From: a gamma proteobacterium HTCC5015
GTDB taxonomy: Bacteria; Pseudomonadota; Gammaproteobacteria; HTCC5015
DNA length: 64,000 nt
Reading direction: 5' to 3'
NCBI GenBank assembly: GCA_000155715.1
Contig: DS990610.1
Coordinates: forward strand, 1-64,000
Shown here: piece after piece, positions 43,780-52,330 of the stretch
Numbering within the stretch: the first letter of the stretch is position 1
Layout: every line of letters starts with the position of its first letter
Position numbers and translations under genes: made by a program
Notes under the pieces: model-generated
Database searches by the model: none
What the model was told of the DNA's origin: nothing
Seen by the model: the letters and a program-made list of their open reading frames with translations, nothing else

Positions 43780-45854
43780 CAGTCGTTGTCTGGCAGTTGG
43801 AAAATCTCCACCGCGCGGACTAAGTCATCGGCGTAGCCCGCCATACTGCCACTGTTGCGGCGCTGTTCATCGAGGCGTTGGTCAATCGTGCGAGAAATCT
43901 CTTCGATGTTCTGCATTTGCCCTTTTAACCCCTCGGCGCGCTGAGCCTGTTCCGTGGCCTCTTCGGCAATCTGTTTAATCGCCGTCACCAGCTCGGCGGT
44001 GTTCACTTTGGTTTCTGTCATCAAACCACCCGCTTGATCCGCCAAGCGCGTCCCCTCGGCGACCTGCTCAATCACAGTGTTCATGATCGATACTGTATCG
44101 GCGGTCTCTACGTGAATATTGTTCACGAGGGTGGAAATTTCCGACGTAGCCTCTCGGGCGTTTTCTGCTAGGCGCTGAACCTCGTCAGCGACGACGGCAA
44201 AACCGCGGCCGGCCTCACCAGCGGAAGCGGCATGCATGGAGGCATTCAACGCCAAAATATGTGTGCGCTCAGCGATGTTGTTAATAAGGTTGACGATGCC
44301 CGTGATCTCTTGGGAGCGCTCGCCGAGACGCTTGATGCGCTTTTCCGTTTCGGCAATGGTGTGGCGAATACCGTTGACGCTGTCGACAGATTTGGTCACG
44401 GCCTCAAAGGCCGACTGCGTTTGCTGAATGGTGTTATCGGCCCAGTCGGCAGCCAGGCTCGATTGTTCTGAGACATCGCCCATCAATGTGACCGATGCCT
44501 CCAAATCGCGAACCGCCACTTCGAGTTGCTGGCGCGCCTCCGAAGCTTCCGAAGCGCCCTTTTGGGCATCACCGGCAATCACTTGCGACGCCTGAGACAA
44601 ATAGCGCGAGACACTGACGACCTCGTGAAGCACTTCGCTCACCTCTGACACCAGTAGATTAATCGAGTCGGCGACGGCCCCCGTTACATCTTCGGCCACG
44701 GGGACTTTTGAGGTGAAATCCTTGTCGTTGGCAATCTGCCCCACGGTTTGAATTAAGCGAATGATCGATTCGTTTAATGCGTTATTTTGCGTCTCGACCA
44801 TTTCTAGTGCCGCGATGCGCTCATCGAGTAAACGATCAAACGTAGTGCCGACCTCACCTAACTCATCGTCGCTGCGCATATTGGTGCGCGCCTTCAAATC
44901 GCCTTGGTTCACTTGCCGCATCACCTGTGTGAGCCGTCGCAGCCCCTGCACAATCTCTCGCCCGAGACCACCGATCAACACTGCAATAATTGCAGCGGTA
45001 GCCAGCATTAAAATACCGTAGGCATAACTCACTTGGCGCGAGCGCAGCGCTAGGTGTGCGCGCTCTTGGTTTAACTGCTCTTTTAACTCTGCACGTAATC
45101 GACTCAGCCAATCGCTCAATTGCTGTGATGTCGCTTCGAGCTGTCGCTGAGATTGCTGTAGCTGGGTCGACTTTTGCTGCAGCAACTCAATGGGCCCCTG
45201 TAGTGAGCTAACAACCGCTTCTGCAACATCAGCCTCTAAATCGTTTAACGCCTTTTGAAAAGTCTCGAAGGCCTCTCTCGAACGCTCGGCGTACTGTTCG
45301 CTATCGGAGTACATCAGCGGGTTTAACACACTGCGTTGTAATTGCGTGGATACGCCACTCAACCGTTTAGACGCACTGTCAACTTGGCTTTGCGCCTCTA
45401 AAATCGCCTGCAATGCCTTGCCACGCACACCTTCAAAATTGTTTTGCCCCAAAGATTCAAAAATCGAGCGCGCCGTTTCAAACTCCGCCAGTTGTGCCGC
45501 CGCCACCTCACTCGCCTCTGTGACTCGATCACTCGCAGAGTCCTCGGTAACCTCGGGTGTGGATAGCTGCCGCAAGCGTTGCACCAATTGCTGGGAGCGT
45601 TTTTTATAACTATCGGGGATATCGGCAGAGCCAGCGTTTAAATATTCTTTTTGCTGCTGGCGCAACTCCAAAAAGGCAATATAGAGCTCTTGCGTTTGAG
45701 TGTGCTGATCAATGATGCGCGCCTGTTCATCCTGTTGCTGCCCCTGCCACAGCGATTGCACCCAGTAGAGCACTAACAAAGCAATTAACACGGCTGATAC
45801 ACCGATCAACATGTATCGAATTTTTCGAGCAATACTGAGGTTTTTAAACGTCAC
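43779..45854 (-). CDS. pilJ: Methyl-accepting chemotaxis protein PilJ
   Basis: 691 residues. Transmembrane helices at about 12-32 and 283-305 enclose a long helical periplasmic domain rich in Gln/Glu coiled-coil. A HAMP region (LRRLTQVMRQVNQGDLKART) and a second PilJ-type helical stretch follow. The signalling tip reads ERTHILALNASMHAASAGEA then GRGFAVVADEVQRLAENARE. It is the receptor for pilus-mediated twitching and surface sensing. ATGA overlap with pilI upstream. No methyltransferase gene (pilK) follows. Confidence 0.92.
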   Translation of the reverse strand: MTFKNLSIARKIRYMLIGVSAVLIALLVLYWVQSLWQGQQQDEQARIIDQHTQTQELYIAFLELRQQQKEYLNAGSADIPDSYKKRSQQLVQRLRQLSTPEVTEDSASDRVTEASEVAAAQLAEFETARSIFESLGQNNFEGVRGKALQAILEAQSQVDSASKRLSGVSTQLQRSVLNPLMYSDSEQYAERSREAFETFQKALNDLEADVAEAVVSSLQGPIELLQQKSTQLQQSQRQLEATSQQLSDWLSRLRAELKEQLNQERAHLALRSRQVSYAYGILMLATAAIIAVLIGGLGREIVQGLRRLTQVMRQVNQGDLKARTNMRSDDELGEVGTTFDRLLDERIAALEMVETQNNALNESIIRLIQTVGQIANDKDFTSKVPVAEDVTGAVADSINLLVSEVSEVLHEVVSVSRYLSQASQVIAGDAQKGASEASEARQQLEVAVRDLEASVTLMGDVSEQSSLAADWADNTIQQTQSAFEAVTKSVDSVNGIRHTIAETEKRIKRLGERSQEITGIVNLINNIAERTHILALNASMHAASAGEAGRGFAVVADEVQRLAENAREATSEISTLVNNIHVETADTVSIMNTVIEQVAEGTRLADQAGGLMTETKVNTAELVTAIKQIAEEATEQAQRAEGLKGQMQNIEEISRTIDQRLDEQRRNSGSMAGYADDLVRAVEIFQLPDND

Positions 45855-46366
45855 ATCGAGCCTCTTTCGTGAGCGTCAGTCAACAAACTGGCTAGGTCTA
45901 AGCAATGCCAGTACTGCTGTTCTATTGTATAAGCGGAGCTCAATGCATGAGCCCAGTCCTCACTCGCCAACTCGGCGGATACCTCGGCTTTTTGGCGATC
46001 AAAAATTTGTAGTGTCTTCGGAATATCCTCCAACACAATGCCCAAGGGATCCGCCACTGGGCCAGTGAGCAAGATATAGCGCGCACGCTTTGTGCGCCCT
46101 CCCATACACTGCGCCACATCGAAAATGGGCACGATGGCACCACGCACATTCGCAATGCCTAAGCAGTAGGGTGGCGCAAAGGGGACCGCATTGATAGCGG
46201 GAGCGGGCAACACTTCGCCTCGGTGGCCTTCCGGAATCAACCAGTGGCGATGGTGGGCGCAATAGCCCAATGTCGTAAAGTACTGCTCGTCCTCATCAAG
46301 CTCCGCTATTTTGAGCTCTAAACTGGCCGCCTGAGCTAGCGCTTGATGGGGCGTCAGTGGTTCCAT
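45851..46366 (-). CDS. pilI: CheW-type adaptor PilI
   Basis: 171 residues with one CheW domain: HWLIPEGHRGEVLPAPAINA, then PPYCLGIANVRGAIVPIFDV around residues 88-107, the typical CheW NVRG core. Links PilJ to the ChpA kinase. Lies between pilH (7 bases) and pilJ (4-base overlap). Confidence 0.9.
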   Translation of the reverse strand: MEPLTPHQALAQAASLELKIAELDEDEQYFTTLGYCAHHRHWLIPEGHRGEVLPAPAINAVPFAPPYCLGIANVRGAIVPIFDVAQCMGGRTKRARYILLTGPVADPLGIVLEDIPKTLQIFDRQKAEVSAELASEDWAHALSSAYTIEQQYWHCLDLASLLTDAHERGSM

Positions 46367-46373
46367 GTCCGCA

Positions 46374-46745
46374 CTATTTAGATTTCAGCGATTCAATTTG
46401 ATCCATCAACTGGTCGGGCTCGGCAGGTTTGGTGACATAACCTTTGCCACCCTGTAACTCAGCCCAAATTCGGTCGGCCTTTTGGTTTTTACTCGATACA
46501 AAGATCACGGGAATATCTTTGGTTTCCGGATCGCGATGAAGTGTTCTACACGCTTCATAGCCGTCCGTACCATCCATAATGATATCCATAAAAATCAAAT
46601 CGGGTTTTTGCGATTTGGCAATACGAATCGCCTCGCTACCCGAAACCGCCGTAATGGTTTCATAGCCCGCGTCTTTTACAATCGTTTGAATGTAGCCCAA
46701 GTCGGCTTCACTGTCGTCGACGACGAGTACCTTCTTAATGTCCAT
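46374..46745 (-). CDS. pilH: Response regulator PilH (receiver only)
   Basis: 123 residues, a stand-alone receiver: VLVVDDSEADLGYIQTIV, phospho-acceptor Asp in DLIFMDIIMDGTDGYEAC (about residue 52), FVSSKNQKADRIWAELQGGK and VTKPAEPDQL. The second receiver of the cluster is taken as PilH by order and similarity (IFMDIIM, WAELQGGKGYVTKP). In Pseudomonas PilH counteracts PilG/cAMP signalling and pilus retraction. The ATG at 46745 has a GGGGAG ribosome site. Confidence 0.9.
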   Translation of the reverse strand: MDIKKVLVVDDSEADLGYIQTIVKDAGYETITAVSGSEAIRIAKSQKPDLIFMDIIMDGTDGYEACRTLHRDPETKDIPVIFVSSKNQKADRIWAELQGGKGYVTKPAEPDQLMDQIESLKSK

Positions 46746-46799
46746 GTTGCTCTCCCCTGATACTGGTGGAACACGCTCCACTTGAGCGTGTCCCGTGAT

Positions 46800-47555
46800 T
46801 TAAACGACGAATTTTTCTACCGTTGCCTGAAACTGCTTATCGTCAATTGGCTTAGTCAAATAAGCTTGGCAGCCCGCCAACGACCCCTTGACCTTATCCA
46901 TGGCCGCCGTGCGCCCCGTCAACATAATAACGGGCACATCCTTCGTAGTTGGGTTTTTCTTAATCAATTTACAGATGGTGAAGCCATCTTTGCCGGGCAT
47001 CACCACATCCAAAAAAACAATATCGAACTTGGCTTGGCTGAGTTTGATCAACGCTTCATCACCATTGCTGGCAAAGTCAGCTTCTACACCAATGGCCTTT
47101 AAACCCACTTCGAGTTGCTTGCGAACAGGGGCACTGTCATCCACCACTAGCGCCCTTTTCGCGCTGGGATTGTAGTCTTGGTGGGAGTCGTCTTGGCGAC
47201 GCTGCACGTGCGCGGCGGCACTGCCGTGATCATTGAGCGGTACTTGGTCAAGTACCTTTAGAAGCCGCGACGCCATCAATGGCGCCACCGCAAAATAGGG
47301 GCTATCGAAAGATTCTTCTTTGGGCCCCATAACAACCACGGGAACGGGCCGAGTCTGTTCCGCTTGAATAAAGGCCTCAGAGTTTTGTGCCTCGATGTGC
47401 ACGAACAAAATATCGGCCTTGGCGACATCATCGAGTTCAATCAATTCGTAGCGTCTCTCTCTCCCTGCGGAGACACTGAGTGCACGCGCCAACACCGATA
47501 GATCCGTCGCCGGCAATCCGATGGCACACACTTTTACGCTGCGAGTTTGGCTCAC
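46800..47555 (-). CDS. pilG: PilG-like response regulator with extra N-terminal domain
   Basis: 251 residues from a GTG at 47555 with a GGGGGA ribosome site (an ATG at 47588 would add 11). The C-terminal receiver (about 133-251) is clearly PilG-like: RALVVDDSAPVRKQLEVGLK, IVFLDVVMPGKDGFTICKLI with the acceptor Asp, MLTGRTAAMDKVKGSLAGC and YLTKPIDDKQF. The first 130 residues are an extra alpha/beta module (KVCAIGLPATDLSVLARALS; ADILFVHIE; VPVVVMGPKEE) not present in the roughly 135-residue Pseudomonas PilG. It is the first gene of the operon. Confidence 0.85.
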   Translation of the reverse strand: MSQTRSVKVCAIGLPATDLSVLARALSVSAGRERRYELIELDDVAKADILFVHIEAQNSEAFIQAEQTRPVPVVVMGPKEESFDSPYFAVAPLMASRLLKVLDQVPLNDHGSAAAHVQRRQDDSHQDYNPSAKRALVVDDSAPVRKQLEVGLKAIGVEADFASNGDEALIKLSQAKFDIVFLDVVMPGKDGFTICKLIKKNPTTKDVPVIMLTGRTAAMDKVKGSLAGCQAYLTKPIDDKQFQATVEKFVV

Positions 47556-47674
47556 GATTCCCCCAATGCATGAAGTGCGAACCTTCATAGTAGCCCTAGG
47601 GACAAAATAATGGCAAACCCTTTACACCCAAATTTCCACCGTTGGTACGCTGGATCCTTTCGGCAGAACGCAAA

Positions 47675-48370
47675 CTATCCGTCCAGCGTGCAGCACAAGC
47701 GATAGAGAGCTTGACCCGAACAGTGGTACTTGCGCTCAAACGGCGTGAGTGCCGTGTCTTCGCTGACCGACATCGGCTCCATGGCAGAGGGCGTGCGCCC
47801 GGCTAACTCAAGGGCGCGCTGCATCTCCTGTAGATAAGTCGGCCAATTGCTACGCAGTTCCATGTCTCCACCCAAGGCCAAAAAATCCGCGAAAACGGGA
47901 TGGCCGTGCCAGCGCCGATGCAAGTGGCGCTTCTTAGGCCAGGGGTTGGGGTAGAGTAAAAAGTGCTTATCGAGCTGCCAGCCCGCACGGCGGGCCAGTC
48001 GCCATAAATCCACACAATCTGCGCGCAACAGTAATGCGTTCTCGTTTTGCCAAAGCGGCGAATTGGCTTCGCTTATCTCTGCATTCTTCGCCAAACGCTT
48101 TGCCGACTGATCGACGCCTATCACCCAATGGTTCGGGTACTGCTGGGCCAGTGCAAGAGTGCTCTCGCCCACACCGCACCCCGAGTCCAATATCAAACCA
48201 TACGAACTCGGTGCAATGCGTTGCACTAACTCATCAAAGGCGCGGGCAGTATGCTCGGCGATGGGGCGGCGAAAACCACCTTTTAGATGCTTGCGGACAC
48301 ACGCGTCGAGGTCGGGGTGTATGCCCGCTTGGTTCGACTGAACCGAGCGCGAATTGCCAACCTTGCCCAT
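47675..48370 (-). CDS. TrmB-like tRNA (guanine-N7) methyltransferase
   Basis: 231 residues. SAM motif I is LILDSGCGVGESTLALAQQY near residue 59; VIGVDQSAKRL follows. The TrmB-diagnostic motif is slightly altered, LLYPNPWPKKRHLHRRWHGH near 138. Typical TrmB has PDPWPKKRH and a basic N-terminal region, so this could be a divergent TrmB or a paralogue. Its ATG directly abuts the stop of the upstream oxidoreductase gene, making it last of a three-gene operon with the dehalogenase. Confidence 0.7.
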   Translation of the reverse strand: MGKVGNSRSVQSNQAGIHPDLDACVRKHLKGGFRRPIAEHTARAFDELVQRIAPSSYGLILDSGCGVGESTLALAQQYPNHWVIGVDQSAKRLAKNAEISEANSPLWQNENALLLRADCVDLWRLARRAGWQLDKHFLLYPNPWPKKRHLHRRWHGHPVFADFLALGGDMELRSNWPTYLQEMQRALELAGRTPSAMEPMSVSEDTALTPFERKYHCSGQALYRLCCTLDG

Positions 48371-49576
48371 TTACGCCAACACTTCGAAACGAATACCCGC
48401 ACTTTGCAAGCGCGTGATCAAAGCGTCTCCCATGGCGATCGCAGGCGTCACAATACCTGCCGTTTTCGGTATATCGTCTTTAGCCAAACACAGTGCCGAC
48501 TCCGCTAGCATTTTGGCAGTTTCATCATAGCCGGGATCACCGCCGCTCACCTGAGTCGTGATGCGACATTGGCTGGAGCGCCCTTGAAACACCACGCGAA
48601 ACCAACCGCGTTCGCGCTGGGACTCGCTGGGGCCCTCGCCCTGAGACACCTGCTGCAACAGCCAGTCACGCCCCATATTAATCTGCGCCAGCGTAAAAAT
48701 ACCACCGACGGCCGCCACGCCCATGAGGACGCGGGGCAGTTTTCTCACCAATACATAGTGCCCGTAGTCAAAGCGAGCGCCATAATCGGGAATGGCTTTA
48801 GCTGAGCGCATCACAACTTGGGGATCAATCGTGGGGAAGGGGACCGCCCATGCACCTAGACTGCGGCGAAATCGCAGGTCCGGGAAAACGGCTTTAACGA
48901 TCCGGTTGCTATTGCGCGGTTGTTTGGCGGCTTTTTTGCGCCAGTACTTGCGATCTTTTTGATAGTCTCGCCAGCGATTAAAGGCGTGTACCGCCGAGTG
49001 CCAAGTGCCGCCAGAAAAGCGCCCACCCGCCGTCACAAAACCCTCTAGCTTAATCGCCTCACCACGGACATCGCCCTCGACCCTCTTGCCCAGCTCGCGG
49101 ATAGTAAACAGCGCGCCCAAGTCGTGGGGAATGGAATCAAAACCACAACAATTGACGATACGCACGCCCTGCTCTCGGGCGCGCTCCCCGTATTTGTGGC
49201 GCAAGCGGTCAACAAACTCGGGCTCACCCGTGAGATCGACATAATCGCACTGCTGTTCAATACAGGCGCGTACAACCGGTTCGCCGTGGTGGATATAGGG
49301 ACCGACCGTGGTAATCAAAACGCGCGCCTGCGCCACCGTGTCCGACAGGCTTTGCGGGTCGCGCACGTCACAGCGAAGCAACCCGGGCTCACTACCTGAA
49401 CCACCAATTTTACTCAGCCGCCGCTTGCACTGATCCAGCTTTTTCATGCTGCGGCCCGCTATCGCCCAACGCAGATTCTCGCCTTGAGCCACGCGAGCCA
49501 AATACTCCGCTGTTAGACCACCGGTAAATCCTGTGGCACCCAAAATAACAATGTCGTAGGGACGAGAGTCGGTCAT
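48371..49576 (-). CDS. Saccharopine-dehydrogenase-like NAD(P)-binding oxidoreductase
   Basis: 401 residues. N-terminal Rossmann domain DIVILGATGFTGGLTAEYLA (about 8-27) with AGRSMKKL, then TTVGPYIHHGEPVVRACIEQ and YVDLTGEPEFVDRLRHKYGE, matching the saccharopine dehydrogenase-like/trans-acting enoyl reductase family found in marine and actinobacterial genomes. A hydrophobic stretch near 285-305 (LMGVAAVGGIFTLAQINMG) may contact membrane lipid substrates. Overlaps the dehalogenase gene by 4 bases. Confidence 0.8.
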   Translation of the reverse strand: MTDSRPYDIVILGATGFTGGLTAEYLARVAQGENLRWAIAGRSMKKLDQCKRRLSKIGGSGSEPGLLRCDVRDPQSLSDTVAQARVLITTVGPYIHHGEPVVRACIEQQCDYVDLTGEPEFVDRLRHKYGERAREQGVRIVNCCGFDSIPHDLGALFTIRELGKRVEGDVRGEAIKLEGFVTAGGRFSGGTWHSAVHAFNRWRDYQKDRKYWRKKAAKQPRNSNRIVKAVFPDLRFRRSLGAWAVPFPTIDPQVVMRSAKAIPDYGARFDYGHYVLVRKLPRVLMGVAAVGGIFTLAQINMGRDWLLQQVSQGEGPSESQRERGWFRVVFQGRSSQCRITTQVSGGDPGYDETAKMLAESALCLAKDDIPKTAGIVTPAIAMGDALITRLQSAGIRFEVLA

Positions 49577-50478
49577 GATATTATCGGCGTATCATTGATA
49601 AATTGATTAATCACACGGGCGAATTCCGGCCCGCAATCCTCTTGTAAGAAATGCCCGCCCGACAGGGTTTGATGAGATTGCCCCCGCGTGCCAGGAATCA
49701 GCTTTTGCAGCAGTCGATCACCGCCGCGCGTAATGGGATCTCCATCGCTGAAGCACGTCAGAACAGGCTGTTCCCAGCGTTTTAAGACCTCCCAAGCTTG
49801 TCGATTGGCCTCGCTGGCGGGATCGTCGGGGCGCGTTGGAACCAGCTTGGGAAACGCTCTGGCGCCCGCCTTGTAGGCGGGACTGGGAAAGGGCGCGTCA
49901 TAGGCGCGGCGAATTTCTTTATCAAAGTTTCGCGCACTACCCACTTCGACAATGCGCGAGATTGGAAACCATGGGCTGTACTGAGAAAAAGCCTGCCACA
50001 GCTTAAAGACAGAGGGCATTTTTTGATCGCCCGTAGGCAAAAAGCCATTGGCTATCACTAAGCGATCAAAGCGATCGGGCTGCTCGGCAGCGAGGCGCAA
50101 GCCTATCAATGAACCCCAGTCTTGGCATACCAGCGTGATATTTTTCAGATCGAGTTGATTGAGGAAACTGTGCATCCAGTCGACGTGACGCTGATAGGAG
50201 TACTCGCGCACGTCCGCGGCTTTATCCGACTTTCCAAAACCGATAAGGTCGGGCGCTATCACGCGGTGGCCCGCCTTGGCACAAACGGGAATCATATGCC
50301 GATAGAGATAGGACCAAGACGGCTCCCCGTGTAGCATTAACACGGTGCTTTGCGAGCTACTACCGCCCTCATCCACATAGTGCATACGCAAAATTCCATC
50401 GATATCCACAAAGTGGGGTGAAAAAGGGTAGCCCCGCAAATTGGAAAAACGATGTTCTGGTGTGCGTAAAATTCTCAT
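49573..50478 (-). CDS. Haloalkane dehalogenase (alpha/beta hydrolase, HLD-I-like)
   Basis: 301 residues. The nucleophile is Asp120 in LVCQDWGSLIGL, as in haloalkane dehalogenases, with the halide-binding Trp121 adjacent. MLHGEPSWSYLYRHMIP is the HLD oxyanion/halide region and His276 lies in LSGGHFLQED. The acid is probably an Asp of CFSDGDPITRGG. The family hydrolyses carbon-halogen bonds to alcohols, useful for marine organohalogens. It heads a three-gene operon; its start is only 30 bases from the divergent DUF4442 gene. Confidence 0.85.
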   Translation of the reverse strand: MRILRTPEHRFSNLRGYPFSPHFVDIDGILRMHYVDEGGSSSQSTVLMLHGEPSWSYLYRHMIPVCAKAGHRVIAPDLIGFGKSDKAADVREYSYQRHVDWMHSFLNQLDLKNITLVCQDWGSLIGLRLAAEQPDRFDRLVIANGFLPTGDQKMPSVFKLWQAFSQYSPWFPISRIVEVGSARNFDKEIRRAYDAPFPSPAYKAGARAFPKLVPTRPDDPASEANRQAWEVLKRWEQPVLTCFSDGDPITRGGDRLLQKLIPGTRGQSHQTLSGGHFLQEDCGPEFARVINQFINDTPIIS

Positions 50479-50508
50479 AAACCTATTTTAATCCGACTTG
50501 TATTTGAT

Positions 50509-50994
50509 ATGAACATTACACGCTTTATTGGTAATTTGCAGTGGATATCACCCGCGCGAAAGCTGGCTTTATACCCGCCCTTTTTTGCCATGGGCGTCAG
50601 AGTTCGCCTCTATCAAAAATCGCCCGTTAAACTGCACTTAGAAATCCCCCTCAACTGGCGCAGTCAAAACTCAGGGGGCTCCATGTTTGGCGGCTGGCAA
50701 ACGGCGCTCGCCGACCCCGTCGCCCCAATGGCCTGTTTGATGGCTTTCGAGAACATTCATGTATGGACGCGCAAACTCGAAGTCGATTTTCGCCGCCCCG
50801 GCAACAGCGACCTCACTCTGCGATTTGAAATGGACGAGCAACAGCGCCAGTCGATTGCGCGCGAGCTGGCGGAGCAGGGCCGCGCCGACCCGGTGTTTGA
50901 GTACGGACTCTACCGCCAAGACGGTGAACTGTGCTCCCTCGCCCGCTGCACCGTCGCCATTCGCCCCGAGGGTTATAAGCCCAAGCGGCGATAA
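50509..50994 (+). CDS. DUF4442 hotdog-fold protein (thioesterase-like)
   Basis: 161 residues with a hotdog-type layout: KLHLEIPLNWRSQNSGGSMF (strand then the conserved N..G.MFGG segment), a central helix with ALADPVAPMACLMAFE, and strands RKLEVDFRRPGNSDLTLRFE. This fits DUF4442, thought to be acyl-CoA thioesterase-like. The substrate is unknown. The cluster with an acyl-type oxidoreductase and dehalogenase suggests a lipid or xenobiotic context. Confidence 0.75.
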   Translation: MNITRFIGNLQWISPARKLALYPPFFAMGVRVRLYQKSPVKLHLEIPLNWRSQNSGGSMFGGWQTALADPVAPMACLMAFENIHVWTRKLEVDFRRPGNSDLTLRFEMDEQQRQSIARELAEQGRADPVFEYGLYRQDGELCSLARCTVAIRPEGYKPKRR

Positions 50995-51003
50995 GCGGGC
51001 CTT

Positions 51004-51214
51004 GTCGGACTGAAGTCCGACCCACCGCTGTTGGCAGGTCTCGGTTTAGGTGTGAGGTGAGACCGTGGGTCGGGCTTCAGCCCGACTGCGTCAACGCCCC
51101 GATGTGGAGGGGCTGAATCCAGTCCAGAGCAACCACCTGCTGAGTGCTCGGGCCGACAAAGGCGCTGCGGCTTGGTTGCGCGGCGAGGCGAACAACGTCG
51201 GACTGAAGTCCGAC
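51004..51214. repeat. Three REP-like palindromes between convergent genes
   Basis: GTCGGACTGAAGTCCGAC at 51004-51021 and 51197-51214, and GTCGGGCTTCAGCCCGAC at 51069-51086 in the opposite orientation (preceded by GTGG; the other two are followed by CCAC). They fill the 241-bp gap between the DUF4442 and tatC stops. The middle spacer can also pair (GGTCTC/GAGACC). REP-type repeats are commonly mobilised by RAYT transposases; none is seen in this window. Confidence 0.8.
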
Positions 51215-51235
51215 CCACGAGAGCAGTCCATCACA

Positions 51236-51970
51236 CTATTCTGGAGCGCGCCGCTTCTGAACGAGGCGGGAAAATATAATCCCGGTTTCGTAGAGCGCCA
51301 ACATAGGAATCGCCAACAAGGTTTGAGAGATCACATCGGGGGGCGTGAGCAACATGGCCACAACAAACACGCCGACAATCACATAGGGGCGCGCCTGAGA
51401 CAGCTGTGCGGGCTGCACCCAACCCACCAAGACCAACAACACGGTAGCCACAGGAATTTCAAAGGCCAAACCGAAGGCCAAAAACAGGGCGAGTACAAAA
51501 TCTAAATAGCGGCCTAGGTCCGTCATCACCGAGACACTTTGCGGCGCCACACTGACAAAAAAACCAAACACCAAGGGCAACACGACGAAATAGGCAAAAG
51601 CGCTACCCAAGTAAAATAAAAGCGTACTGGAAACGATTAAAGGCGTAGCCAGACGGCGCTCGTGCAAGTACAAGCCCGGCGCGATAAACGACCACAGCTG
51701 AAACAACAAGTAAGGCATAGAAATCATTAGCGCCAAAATAAAGCTGACTTTAAACGGCACTAAAAAAGGCGACGCCACATCAATGGCAATCATAGAGCTA
51801 CCCAGTGGCAGCTGCGACATCATCGGAGCAGCCAGCTGATCGTAAATCGTTTCGCTGATGGGAATAAGAGGCAAAAACACCAGAATCACGCACAGCACCA
51901 TGCGCACGAGGCGCGAGCGCAGCTCGACTAGGTGAGAGACTAGGGTTTCTCCGCCGGAGTCAGCGCTCAT
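51236..51970 (-). CDS. tatC: Twin-arginine translocase subunit TatC
   Basis: 244 residues, six predicted membrane helices. N-terminal LVSHLVELRSRLVRMV contains the TatC signature (HL.ELR.R); later FQLWSFIAPGLYLHERR, GLAFEIPVATVLLVLVGWVQ and DVISQTLLAIPMLALYETGI. It is the receptor for twin-arginine signal peptides. I chose the ATG at 51970 (AAAGGA site) over 51979; either overlaps tatB. The TRAP lipoprotein at 37.8 kb is a likely client. Confidence 0.95.
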   Translation of the reverse strand: MSADSGGETLVSHLVELRSRLVRMVLCVILVFLPLIPISETIYDQLAAPMMSQLPLGSSMIAIDVASPFLVPFKVSFILALMISMPYLLFQLWSFIAPGLYLHERRLATPLIVSSTLLFYLGSAFAYFVVLPLVFGFFVSVAPQSVSVMTDLGRYLDFVLALFLAFGLAFEIPVATVLLVLVGWVQPAQLSQARPYVIVGVFVVAMLLTPPDVISQTLLAIPMLALYETGIIFSRLVQKRRAPE

Positions 51971-52325
51971 CGCTATCATCCTTTGACGCGTCCGCCGAGG
52001 GCGCTGCCAGCGCGTTGCCGCGGGTCTGTTCAGCGGTGGGAAGCTTTCTAGCAGCGAGGCGCGCCTCGGCCTCGGCGCGGCTTTGGGTTTCCTGCATCAT
52101 GACCCGCAAGTTGCGCAGCTCTTCCTCCTGCTCGCTCAGCATCTCGCGCAACTCGTCGGTTTTGAACTCTCGTTCAAAATCGCTACGCAAGCCACCGGCT
52201 TTAGCTTTGAGGCGTCCCAGCAACAAGCCGACTTTACGGGCGACTGCGGGTAGGCGTTCAGGGCCGACGACGATCAGCGCGACCACGCCAATCAGCATGA
52301 CCTCCCAAAAGCCAATATCAAACAC
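51960..52325 (-). CDS. tatB: Sec-independent translocase subunit TatB
   Basis: 121 residues: a single N-terminal membrane helix with MFDIGFWEVMLIGVVALIVV, the GPERLP hinge, and an amphipathic helix followed by a long charged tail (EREFKTDELREMLSEQEEEL). Partner of TatC in signal-peptide recognition. Overlaps tatC and lies 5 bases after tatA. Confidence 0.93.
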   Translation of the reverse strand: MFDIGFWEVMLIGVVALIVVGPERLPAVARKVGLLLGRLKAKAGGLRSDFEREFKTDELREMLSEQEEELRNLRVMMQETQSRAEAEARLAARKLPTAEQTRGNALAAPSADASKDDSDER

Positions 52326-52330
52326 GGCAA

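Noticed and set aside
50813..51505. Frames starting MGRTSVR/MGRASAR
   Set aside because: Their starts come from the REP palindromes themselves and overlap tatC on the other strand.
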